A program made the translations under genes and the position numbers. This document shows, one piece after another, positions 1-5,725 of a stretch of 8,806 bases of DNA. Under the pieces are notes generated by a model. The model made no database searches, was not told the origin of the DNA, and worked only from the letters and a program-made list of their open reading frames with translations. Source of the stretch: Candidatus Bipolaricaulota bacterium (GTDB lineage Bacteria; Bipolaricaulota; Bipolaricaulia; RBG-16-55-9); contig WFPR01000015.1 of NCBI GenBank assembly GCA_015487455.1, positions 1 to 8,806 of the forward strand, read 5' to 3'. The first letter of the stretch is position 1, and every line of letters starts with the position of its first letter.

Positions 1-38
1 CGCTAAAGCCCGTCTCCCCCTTCTCCCACGTCCTCCCG

Positions 39-54
39 TTTTGGTCTTTTGGTC
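39..54 (+). repeat. Tandem 8-bp direct repeat TTTTGGTC x2 upstream of the first gene
   Basis: Two exact, abutting copies of TTTTGGTC lie at 39-46 and 47-54. They are AT-richer than their surroundings and end about 28 bases before a TATACT hexamer, so they would sit roughly 40 to 56 bases upstream of the start of transcription. That is a usual place for an activator site or upstream element. No binding protein can be named, and a chance repeat is possible. Confidence 0.35.
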
Positions 55-82
55 CGCGCGCACGCGGCGTTGACCCGTCGCG

Positions 83-88
83 TATACT
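83..88 (+). promoter_or_regulatory. Possible -10 element TATACT for the DUF3105-like gene
   Basis: TATACT matches the sigma-70 -10 consensus at five of six positions and lies 37 bases before the ATG at 126. No good -35 is present 16 to 18 bases upstream (GCACGC at 60-65). The TTGACC at 70-75 is only 7 bases away and cannot serve. The promoter, if real, would depend on an activator or another sigma factor. Confidence 0.4.
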
Positions 89-125
89 CAACCCATGGCC
101 ATAGACGACATCAGGAGGTGCGTCC

Positions 126-659
126 ATGAGCAAGCGACGTCGGAGTCGAAAGAAGCCGTCGACCCGGGCCACGTCGGCCCCGGGGCGGCGATCGAAGACG
201 GGGTGGGCCCTCAGGAAGCGCTGGCACGTCCTGGTGGGAATCGCCAGCGCGACGATCATCGCCGCGGTCGCCGTGGGGGTGGCCGTCTCCTCCCTCCTCC
301 CCTCGCGAGGGCGGGTCCTGCCCCCCACCACGATCGCGGGGCACGTCGAGAGCTACCCCAGGGCCCGGATCTCGGACAGGCCCATCCCCTTAGCGGTGCA
401 AAAGCACATCCTGGAGCACGTGCCCTTAAGCGCGGGCGGCCAGCGGCCGGGCATCCTCCTCCAGTACAACTGCGTGAAGTTCGAGTGCGAGCCGGACCTC
501 GTCGATCGGCTCCAGGCGATCGCCCAACGGTACGAGTACGTCTACATGGCCCCCTACCCCGAGATGGACGCCAAGATCGCGCTGACGGCCTACAGGCGCA
601 TCCTAACGCTCGACGAGCCGGACGAGGACCGCATCCTGGAGTTTATCGAGAGGTTTTAG
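126..659 (+). CDS. Membrane-anchored DUF3105-like protein with Cys pair
   Basis: The 177-residue product starts with a very basic tail (residues 1-32, rich in Arg and Lys), then one membrane segment (about 34-57), then an extracytoplasmic domain. The domain resembles DUF3105: PPTT followed by GHVES (about 66-76), a HxxxH motif (His94, His98) in HILEH, QYNC (113-116), the APYP block (142-145) followed by MDAKIALTA, and a C-terminal LDEPDEDRILEFI stretch. Cys116 and Cys121 form a CxxxxC pair. Family function is unknown; the His and Cys residues make metal or thiol chemistry plausible, which is inference. The start is secure: AGGAGGTG at 113-120 lies 5 bases before the ATG. It stands alone, since the next gene has its own promoter. 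I assign the family from remembered motif order, not from a search. Confidence 0.75.
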   Translation: MSKRRRSRKKPSTRATSAPGRRSKTGWALRKRWHVLVGIASATIIAAVAVGVAVSSLLPSRGRVLPPTTIAGHVESYPRARISDRPIPLAVQKHILEHVPLSAGGQRPGILLQYNCVKFECEPDLVDRLQAIAQRYEYVYMAPYPEMDAKIALTAYRRILTLDEPDEDRILEFIERF

Positions 660-695
660 GCTCGCGTCGCCGAGGCCGCCGTGAGGGCTCTCCTC

Positions 696-724
696 TTGAC
701 CACGCGCGACTCAAAGGCTATAAT
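696..724 (+). promoter_or_regulatory. Near-consensus sigma-70-type promoter
   Basis: TTGACC at 696-701 and a perfect TATAAT at 719-724 are separated by exactly 17 bases. Transcription would begin near 731, just after the stop codon of the DUF3105-like gene and about 37 bases before the TTG start at 768. It is one of the two best promoters in the window, and its location argues against the upstream GTG at 681 being the start of the small gene. Confidence 0.8.
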
Positions 725-767
725 CGGAAAAAACCGCAGCCGGAAGCCGGAGGGGGGAACGAGGCGC

Positions 768-980
768 TTGCGCGTCCTGGCGTTCATCCTGGCAGCGTGG
801 ATCTTGGTGGTGGGCGGCCTGGTGGACCCCTGCTGCCACGAGGGCTCCAGCTGCCCCGCCATGATTGACTCCGACCTAGCTCCCTACCTCCTGGCCTCGC
901 TAACCCCCTTCCTGGGGCACTTGCCTACCGAGCATCCGGGACCCTCTTCCCCGTTGGAGCACCCCCCGCAGCCGAGCTGA
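768..980 (+). CDS. Small exported Cys/His-rich hypothetical protein
   Basis: I do not recognise a family. The proposed 70-residue product has a hydrophobic N-terminal segment (about 3-19), usable as a signal peptide or anchor. Then comes a ligand-rich patch with Cys22, Cys23, His24, Cys29 and Met32, and a Pro-rich tail carrying His51, His56 and His65. This resembles small periplasmic metal-binding proteins in style only. The TTG start at 768 is preferred because GGAGGGGGG at 749-757 lies 10 bases upstream and the strong promoter at 696-724 lies just before it. The same frame opens at a GTG at 681 (99 residues), but that start has no ribosome binding site and lies upstream of the promoter. Cys22 falls after VGGLVDP, which is not a lipobox. 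It could be non-coding leader sequence, but the hydrophobic start followed by clustered Cys and His argues for a real gene. Confidence 0.5.
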   Translation: MRVLAFILAAWILVVGGLVDPCCHEGSSCPAMIDSDLAPYLLASLTPFLGHLPTEHPGPSSPLEHPPQPS

Positions 981-1032
981 CCGCCCTTCGCACCTTCTCT
1001 ATCGTCCGTCGGATCGTCGGAGTCGAGACGAA

Positions 1033-1066
1033 GGCTCCCGGGATGAGCCGTCCCGGGGGAGGGCTC
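1033..1066 (+). promoter_or_regulatory. Overlapping inverted repeats in the leader of the binding-protein gene
   Basis: CCCGGGA (1037-1043) and TCCCGGG (1051-1057) form a perfect 7-bp stem with a 7-base loop. Within the same stretch GAGCC (1045-1049) can pair either with GGCTC at 1033-1037 or with GGCTC at 1062-1066, so the structures exclude one another. There is no U-tract, so it is not a standard terminator of the small upstream gene. It could be an attenuator-like switch, an operator, or chance in GC-rich DNA. The rest of the 981-1122 gap shows no convincing promoter. Confidence 0.35.
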
Positions 1067-1122
1067 AGCGTACACGCAGGATAAAGAGACGGAAGGAGAA
1101 AGGGGGTCAGCTTCACACCACG

Positions 1123-2829
1123 ATGAAACCCATGACTTCACGGCGAGGTCTCAACCGGCGTCAGTTCCTCAAGCGGGTCGGCGCGGCCGCCGGGGCGGCG
1201 GCCCTCCTGGGGCCCCTCGGTCGGCTCACGGGCTACGGCCAGATGCAGAAGGTGGTGCGGGCCGCCCTCTGGCAGGAGCCCGAGGGCCTCAACCCCTTCT
1301 TCCACATCCAGACGGTCAGCCGCATCGTCCGCAGCCGGATGCTCGAAGGGCTCTTCCGGGTCGCGCCCGACGGGACCGTCGTCCCCGTCCTGGCGGCCGA
1401 GGTGCCCACGGTCGCGAACGGCGGCGTCTCCGAGGACGGGCGCACCGTCACCGTCAAGCTCAAGCGGGACGTCGTCTGGTCCGACGGGACGCCCTTCACG
1501 GCGAAGGACGTGGTCTTCACCTGGGAGGTCGTCATGGACGACCGCAACCCGGTGGCCAGCCGCGCCGGCTACGACCTCATCGAGGACATCAGCACCCCGG
1601 ACGACTTCACCGTCGTGATGCGCTTCCGCCAGCCCTACGCGCCGTACCTGACGCTCTTCAGCATCCGGCACGCGGTGCTTCCCCGCCACGTCTTCAACGG
1701 GAACACGGACCTCAGCCAGGCGGCGTTCAACCGCATGCCGGAGGTGGGCACCGGGCCGTTCAAGTTCGTCCGCTGGGAGTCCGGGTCGTTCATCGAGCTG
1801 GAGAAGAACCCCATGTACCGCGGCGCCCCCGACAAGCCCCGGCTCGACAAGCTCATCTACACGATCGTCCCCGCCCGCGAGACGGCGATCCAGCAGCTCA
1901 AGACGGGCCAGGTGGACGCGATGTGGAACCTCCTTGAGACCCAGATCGCCGAGCTCCAGGGGGTGCCCGACATCCGCCTCCTGATCACCCCCTCGGCCAA
2001 CCTCGAGTACCTGGGGCTCAACTTGAGCGACCCCAAGAGCGAGGACCCGAACAACCCCGGCTACACCGATCCCAACAAGCCCCACCCCATCCTGGGGGAC
2101 CCCCGGGTGCGGCGGGCGATCGAGCTGGCCATCGACAAGCAGGCGATCGTCGACGCGCTCTTCGGGGGGCTCACCACCGTGGCCGTCTCGCCCATCAGCC
2201 CCTTCCACTGGGCGCACAACCCCGAGCTCAAGCCCAGCGAGTACAACCCCGAGAAGGCCAAGCAGCTCCTGGAGGAGGCGGGCTGGACCCCCGGCCCCGG
2301 CGGGGTGCGGGTCAAGGACGGGGTGCGCCTGGACCTGCGCATCATGACGACCACCGGCGACCAGATCCGCCTCCAGACCGAGCAGATCATCCAGCGCTAC
2401 CTCCTGGAGGTGGGGATCAACCTCCAGATCGTCAACGTCCCCTCGCAGGTCCTCTTCAGCAAGTCGGGGCCCCTCCAGACGGGCGACTACGACATCGCCG
2501 AGGACACCTGGGGCCCGGACTTCGACCCGGCCGACTTCCTCACCATCCTCTTCCACAGCCGGTCGATCCCGCCCAACGGCTGGAACTTCTTCCGCATCAA
2601 CGACCCGAACATCGACAAGCACATCGAGCTGGGGAACTCGGCCATCGGGCTCGAGGCCCGCAGGCCCCACTACCAGATCGCCCAGAAGCTCATCCTCGAC
2701 ACCGGGGCTTATATCCCGCTCTACAACCGCTCGCTCATCGACGCCTTCCACGACCACGTCAAGGGCGTCACCGAGGGCGGGAACCCCTGGGACGACTTCA
2801 GCTGGGACGCGGAGAATTGGGACGTTTGA
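1123..2829 (+). CDS. Tat-exported ABC transporter substrate-binding protein, family 5
   Basis: This 568-residue protein captures a ligand outside the cytoplasm and delivers it to an oligopeptide/dipeptide/nickel-type ABC permease. Residues 1-40 form a Tat signal: the twin arginine in NRRQFLKR (11-18), then an Ala/Gly/Leu core. The family 5 (SBP_bac_5) hallmark is clear at 119-134, around WSDGTPFTAKDVVFTW. Other family features are GTGPFKF near the middle, a DPRVRRAIELAIDK block, NPEKAKQLLEEAGW and a WGPDFDP segment. Length is normal. The mature protein has no cysteine, so there is no lipobox. The ATG at 1123 is used, but the nearest purine-rich sites are AGGGGG at 1101-1106 and AAGGAG at 1093-1098, unusually far away. 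ATG 1132 is an alternative. The gene is followed by a strong stem-loop and two permease genes. The ligand (peptide, nickel chelate, heme or other) cannot be told. Confidence 0.93.
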   Translation: MKPMTSRRGLNRRQFLKRVGAAAGAAALLGPLGRLTGYGQMQKVVRAALWQEPEGLNPFFHIQTVSRIVRSRMLEGLFRVAPDGTVVPVLAAEVPTVANGGVSEDGRTVTVKLKRDVVWSDGTPFTAKDVVFTWEVVMDDRNPVASRAGYDLIEDISTPDDFTVVMRFRQPYAPYLTLFSIRHAVLPRHVFNGNTDLSQAAFNRMPEVGTGPFKFVRWESGSFIELEKNPMYRGAPDKPRLDKLIYTIVPARETAIQQLKTGQVDAMWNLLETQIAELQGVPDIRLLITPSANLEYLGLNLSDPKSEDPNNPGYTDPNKPHPILGDPRVRRAIELAIDKQAIVDALFGGLTTVAVSPISPFHWAHNPELKPSEYNPEKAKQLLEEAGWTPGPGGVRVKDGVRLDLRIMTTTGDQIRLQTEQIIQRYLLEVGINLQIVNVPSQVLFSKSGPLQTGDYDIAEDTWGPDFDPADFLTILFHSRSIPPNGWNFFRINDPNIDKHIELGNSAIGLEARRPHYQIAQKLILDTGAYIPLYNRSLIDAFHDHVKGVTEGGNPWDDFSWDAENWDV

Positions 2830-2869
2830 AGCGGCCCACCTCCTTGGGTGGTGAGGGAAACGGGTCGGA

Positions 2870-2900
2870 CGGGAGGGGGCCTGTCAGGGGCCCCCTCCCG
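2870..2900 (+). terminator. Strong stem-loop after the binding-protein gene
   Basis: CGGGAGGGGGCC (2870-2881) pairs perfectly with GGCCCCCTCCCG (2889-2900) around a 7-base loop. The tail ACGGCCTCTTT is only mildly U-rich, so it may act as a leaky terminator or as an mRNA-stabilising 3' structure. Such elements commonly raise the amount of binding protein over permease in ABC transporter operons. A smaller repeat, CCACC/GGTGG, lies at 2836-2851. Confidence 0.65.
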
Positions 2901-2944
2901 ACGGCCTCTTTCCAGGGTGAGCCGCGGCCGCCGCGCCCGCCTCG

Positions 2945-2986
2945 CGCTCGCGTTACGCTCGCGGCGGCTTCGATCTTCGATACAAT
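2945..2986 (+). promoter_or_regulatory. Possible promoter with paired direct repeats before the permease genes
   Basis: TACAAT at 2981-2986 is a fair -10 element 19 bases before the GTG at 3006, but no matching -35 is present. In its place lie two copies of CGCTCGCG (2945-2952 and 2956-2963), 11 bases apart or one helical turn, and a tandem CTTCGAT (2968-2974 and 2975-2981). The layout suggests an activator-dependent promoter. It is tentative, since simple repeats are common in DNA this rich in GC. Confidence 0.35.
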
Positions 2987-3005
2987 CTAAACGAGGGCGA
3001 CGACG

Positions 3006-3971
3006 GTGTTGAGCTACGTGATCCGGCGGCTCTTGGAGGGCATCCCGCTGCTCCTCGGGGTGACGCTCATCGTGTACCTGGTGTTGATCAGCATCCCCGG
3101 GGGGCCGCTGGCGGCGTACCGCAGCAACCCGCGGGTGCGCCCGGAGGACCTCGCCCGGCTGGAGAAGCAGCTGGGGCTCGATCAGCCGGTGCTCGTCCGC
3201 TACGCGACCTGGCTGGGGCGGCTGATCCAGGGGGACTGGGGCTACTCCTACGTGACCCGGCGCCCCGTGCTCGAGATGATCAGCGAGCGCGTCAAGAACA
3301 CCGTGCTGCTCATGGGGGTGGCCCTGCTCGTCACCCTGGCCGTGGCCGTCCCGATCGGGGTTTACTCCGCGGTGCGCCAGTACTCGCTGTTCGACCACGC
3401 GATGACGGGGCTGGCCTTCATGGGCTACTCGATGCCCGTCTTCTGGCTGGGGCTGCTGCTGATGCTGCTCTTCAGCGTCCAACTCCGCTGGTTCCCCGCC
3501 GGGGGGATGTTCACCGTGGGGGCGACGCTTACGGGCTGGGAGGCCCTGCTGGACCGCCTGCGCTACCTGGCGCTCCCGGTGCTCACCCTCACCGTGGTGT
3601 CCACGGGGTTTTACGCCCGGTACCTGCGGGCCAGCCTTCTAGACGTCATCCATCAGGACTACGTGCGGACGGCCTGGGCCAAGGGGCTGGCCGAGCGCGC
3701 CGTCATCACCCGGCACGCGCTGCGGAACGCGCTCATCCCCTTCGTGACGGTGGTGGCCCTCCACATGCCGCAGCTGTTCACGGGCGCGGTGGTGGTGGAG
3801 ACGGTCTTCGCCTGGCCGGGGATCGGGCGCCTCTTCTGGGACTCGGCGCTGCGGTTCGACTACCCCGTGCTCATGGGCGTGCTGACGATCGGGGCGCTGC
3901 TCGTCTGGCTGTGCAACCTCCTGGCGGACGTGCTCTACGGGTACTTGGACCCGAGGATCCGTTACAGTTGA
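3006..3971 (+). CDS. ABC transporter permease, DppB/OppB type
   Basis: This 321-residue integral membrane subunit forms half of the translocation channel for the family 5 binding-protein substrate. TM1 lies near residues 9-30, followed by an extracytoplasmic stretch with the typical LEKQLGLDQPVLVRYATWL block (52-70). Further TMs lie at about 98-120, 135-160, 188-205, 240-265 and 290-310. The EAA loop that docks on the ATPase is at about 218-245 (DYVRTAWAKGLAERAVITRHALRNALIP region). The C-terminal DPRIRY (315-320) is a signature of DppB-like permeases. Start: GTG at 3006 with GAGGG at 2993-2997, 8 bases upstream. The TTG at 3009 is a second possibility. The DppC-type partner follows 34 bases downstream. 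Confidence 0.93.
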   Translation: MLSYVIRRLLEGIPLLLGVTLIVYLVLISIPGGPLAAYRSNPRVRPEDLARLEKQLGLDQPVLVRYATWLGRLIQGDWGYSYVTRRPVLEMISERVKNTVLLMGVALLVTLAVAVPIGVYSAVRQYSLFDHAMTGLAFMGYSMPVFWLGLLLMLLFSVQLRWFPAGGMFTVGATLTGWEALLDRLRYLALPVLTLTVVSTGFYARYLRASLLDVIHQDYVRTAWAKGLAERAVITRHALRNALIPFVTVVALHMPQLFTGAVVVETVFAWPGIGRLFWDSALRFDYPVLMGVLTIGALLVWLCNLLADVLYGYLDPRIRYS

Positions 3972-4005
3972 GCGAGCGGCTGAGTGAGCCACAGGGGAGG
4001 GGGCG

Positions 4006-4911
4006 ATGGCGGAAGCTGGGCTGAGCGTGCCGTTCGAGTCGGAGCCGCCGCCCTCGGCCGCGGCCGCGGTCGAGAGCCCCTGGCGGCTGGCCTGGCGGCG
4101 CTTCCTCCGCCACAAGCTGGCCTTGGCCGGGCTGGGGGTGCTGGCGGTGCTGGGGCTGAGCGCCCTGCTCGCCCCCTGGGTCGCGCCCTACGACCCGAAC
4201 GCCATCGACCTCCGGGCCCGCTACCAGCCCCCCAGCTGGACGCACCCCATGGGCACGGACGACCTGGGCCGCGATATGCTCTCGCGGGTGATCTACGGCG
4301 GGCGGATCTCGCTCAGCATCGGGATCGCGTCGGCTTTGGTCGCCGTGCTGATCGGGACGCTGCTGGGGGCGGCGGCGGGCTTCTTCGGCCGCTGGCTGGA
4401 CGGCGTGATCATGCGCTTCACGGACCTCATGCTGACCTTCCCGCCGCTGCTGCTGTTGATCCTGTTGGCCTCCCTCTTCGGGACGAGCTTCGTGACGATC
4501 GTGCTGGTGATCAGCGCGGTGAGCTGGATGAACGTGGCCCGGCTGGTGCGGGCCTCGTTCCTGTCGCTCCGGGAGCAGGACTTCGTCGAGGCGGCCCGGG
4601 CGCTGGGCGCCGGCCCCGTCCGCCTGATCGTCAAGCACATCCTGCCGAACGCCCTGAGCCCGATCATCGTGGCCGCGACCCTGGGCGCCGCGTCCGCCAT
4701 CCTCACCGAGTCGACCCTCTCGTACCTGGGCCTGGGGATCCAGCCGCCCACCTCCTCGTGGGGGACGATGCTCCAGACGGCCCAAGCCCAGATCTCCACC
4801 GCCCCCTGGATGAGCCTCTTCCCGGGGCTGATGATCTTCATCACGGTGCTGAGCATCAACTTCGTGGGCGACGGGCTCCGGGACGCGCTCGACCCGCGGA
4901 AGGTGGTTTAG
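4006..4911 (+). CDS. ABC transporter permease, DppC/OppC type
   Basis: This 301-residue permease pairs with the DppB-type subunit just upstream. After a cytoplasmic Pro/Ala-rich tail (1-25), TM1 is at about 38-58. The DppC hallmark GTDDLGRD is at 83-90, followed by RVIYGGRISLSIG. Further TMs lie at about 104-126, 140-160, 163-178, 215-235 and 268-286. The EAA coupling loop is at about 192-214 (DFVEAARALGAGPVRLIVKHILPN region). The C-terminus carries the usual DGLRDALDPR (289-298). Start: ATG at 4006 directly after GGGGAGGGGG, a strong ribosome binding site. No DppD/DppF ATP-binding subunit follows. The next gene is ccdA-like, so the ATPases must be encoded elsewhere or shared. Confidence 0.93.
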   Translation: MAEAGLSVPFESEPPPSAAAAVESPWRLAWRRFLRHKLALAGLGVLAVLGLSALLAPWVAPYDPNAIDLRARYQPPSWTHPMGTDDLGRDMLSRVIYGGRISLSIGIASALVAVLIGTLLGAAAGFFGRWLDGVIMRFTDLMLTFPPLLLLILLASLFGTSFVTIVLVISAVSWMNVARLVRASFLSLREQDFVEAARALGAGPVRLIVKHILPNALSPIIVAATLGAASAILTESTLSYLGLGIQPPTSSWGTMLQTAQAQISTAPWMSLFPGLMIFITVLSINFVGDGLRDALDPRKVV

Positions 4912-4926
4912 GTAGAATGGCGCGAG

Positions 4927-4940
4927 CGCTGAGCTCAGCG
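4927..4940 (+). promoter_or_regulatory. Perfect 14-bp palindrome before the ccdA-like gene
   Basis: CGCTGAGCTCAGCG is a perfect inverted repeat with no loop, placed between the DppC-type stop codon and the ccdA-like ribosome binding site (GAGGAGG, 4951-4957). A TAGAAT hexamer at 4913-4918 could be a -10 element but lacks a -35, with only CTCGAC at 4888-4893 at 19-bp spacing. A dimeric repressor site is possible. The half GCTCAGCG also occurs at 1063-1070, before the binding-protein gene. The regulator is unknown. Confidence 0.35.
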
Positions 4941-4962
4941 AGGCGAGGATGAGGAGGAGCCC

Positions 4963-5679
4963 GTGAACCTGGAGTTGTTGCCCTTCTCGTTCCTGGCCGG
5001 GGTGGCGACGTTCTTCAACCCCTGCTTCGGGGCGATGCTGCCCACGTACGTCTCGCTCTACCTGGCCCGGCAGGAGGCGAACGCGCCCGTCGGCTGGGCC
5101 CGGCGGGGCCTGCAGGGCCTCTGGGTCGGGGGGCTGATCAGCGCGGGGATGCTCACGAGCTTGGCGCTCCTGGGGGCGATCTTCGCCGTCGTGGGCAGCG
5201 CCATCGGACGGTACCTCCCCTGGGCCGCGGTGGGGGTGGCCCTCGGGATCGTGATCGCGGGCGTTGTGCTCCTGGTGCGCCCGGAGGTCTCGCTCTCGCT
5301 CGGGGGCGTGGTGGGGCGGTGGCTCTCCCCCAAGGCGGGGAGCGGGCTCTTCTCGTTCTACCTCTACGGGCTGGTCTACGCGATCTGCGCCGCGGCCTGC
5401 ACGCTCCCGATCTTCCTCTCGGTGATGATGCAGACGTTCCTGGGCGGGCCGCTCAACGGGCTGGTGCACTTTGCCGCCTACGGGTGGGGCATGTCGCTCA
5501 TGATGCTGGGGTTCGGGGTGCTGCTCGCCTACGCCAAGGGCGTCGTCCAGCGGGTCTTCCGCTCGATGGGGGCGTGGGTCCGGCGGGCCAGCGGCGCCTT
5601 CATGATCGTCGCCGGGGGCTACGTGCTGTATTATCTGCTCATCTACGGCCGCTACCTCGACGACCTGCTGGGACGCTGA
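4963..5679 (+). CDS. ccdA: CcdA-type thiol-disulfide membrane transporter
   Basis: This 238-residue membrane protein of the CcdA/DsbD family carries reducing equivalents from cytoplasmic thioredoxin across the membrane to an extracytoplasmic thioredoxin-like partner. About six membrane segments are visible (roughly 7-30, 50-75, 86-106, 128-155, 164-192, 211-229). The conserved TM1 motif is FNPCFGAMLPTYVSLYL with Cys21. The partner cysteine lies in TM4 in the AICAAACTLP region (Cys142, Cys146); Cys146, three residues before the proline, is the likelier redox partner. Length is normal for CcdA. Start: GTG at 4963 with GAGGAGG at 4951-4957, 5 bases upstream. It precedes the TlpA/ResA-like gene by 46 bases, the classical partner, so the two probably act as a pair in cytochrome c or copper-site thiol reduction. 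Confidence 0.88.
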   Translation: MNLELLPFSFLAGVATFFNPCFGAMLPTYVSLYLARQEANAPVGWARRGLQGLWVGGLISAGMLTSLALLGAIFAVVGSAIGRYLPWAAVGVALGIVIAGVVLLVRPEVSLSLGGVVGRWLSPKAGSGLFSFYLYGLVYAICAAACTLPIFLSVMMQTFLGGPLNGLVHFAAYGWGMSLMMLGFGVLLAYAKGVVQRVFRSMGAWVRRASGAFMIVAGGYVLYYLLIYGRYLDDLLGR

Positions 5680-5725
5680 GGAGGCCCGTGAGGGCGAAGG
5701 CAGGGAAGGAAGGGAGGCCGAGACG

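Noticed and set aside
70..75. TTGACC as a -35 element for the first gene
   Set aside because: The only good -10 (TATACT, 83-88) is just 7 bases away, and no -10-like hexamer lies 16 to 18 bases downstream.
681..767. GTG 681 as start of the small Cys-rich protein
   Set aside because: There is no ribosome binding site and the start lies upstream of the strong promoter at 696-724. TTG 768 has both a promoter and a ribosome binding site in the right place.
95..868. Longer + strand frame starting at ATG 95 across the DUF3105-like gene
   Set aside because: It has Arg, Gly and Pro-rich composition and no good ribosome binding site. The ATG at 126 has AGGAGGTG and gives a recognisable protein.
1138..2757. 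Long open frame on the - strand opposite the binding-protein gene
   Set aside because: It is repetitive and rich in Asp, Glu, Val, Gly and Arg, as expected from reading GC-rich coding DNA backwards. The + strand frame has a complete family 5 binding-protein signature and a Tat signal.
2835..2851. CCCACC...GGGTGG near the binding-protein stop codon as a second CsoR-like site
   Set aside because: The arms are not proper reverse complements beyond 5 bp, the centre is 6 bases, and no promoter is adjacent.
3984..4952. Overlapping + strand frame over the DppC-type gene
   Set aside because: It is Gly, Arg, Ala and Pro-rich with no domain. The frame starting at 4006 has the GTDDLGRD and EAA motifs and a strong ribosome binding site.
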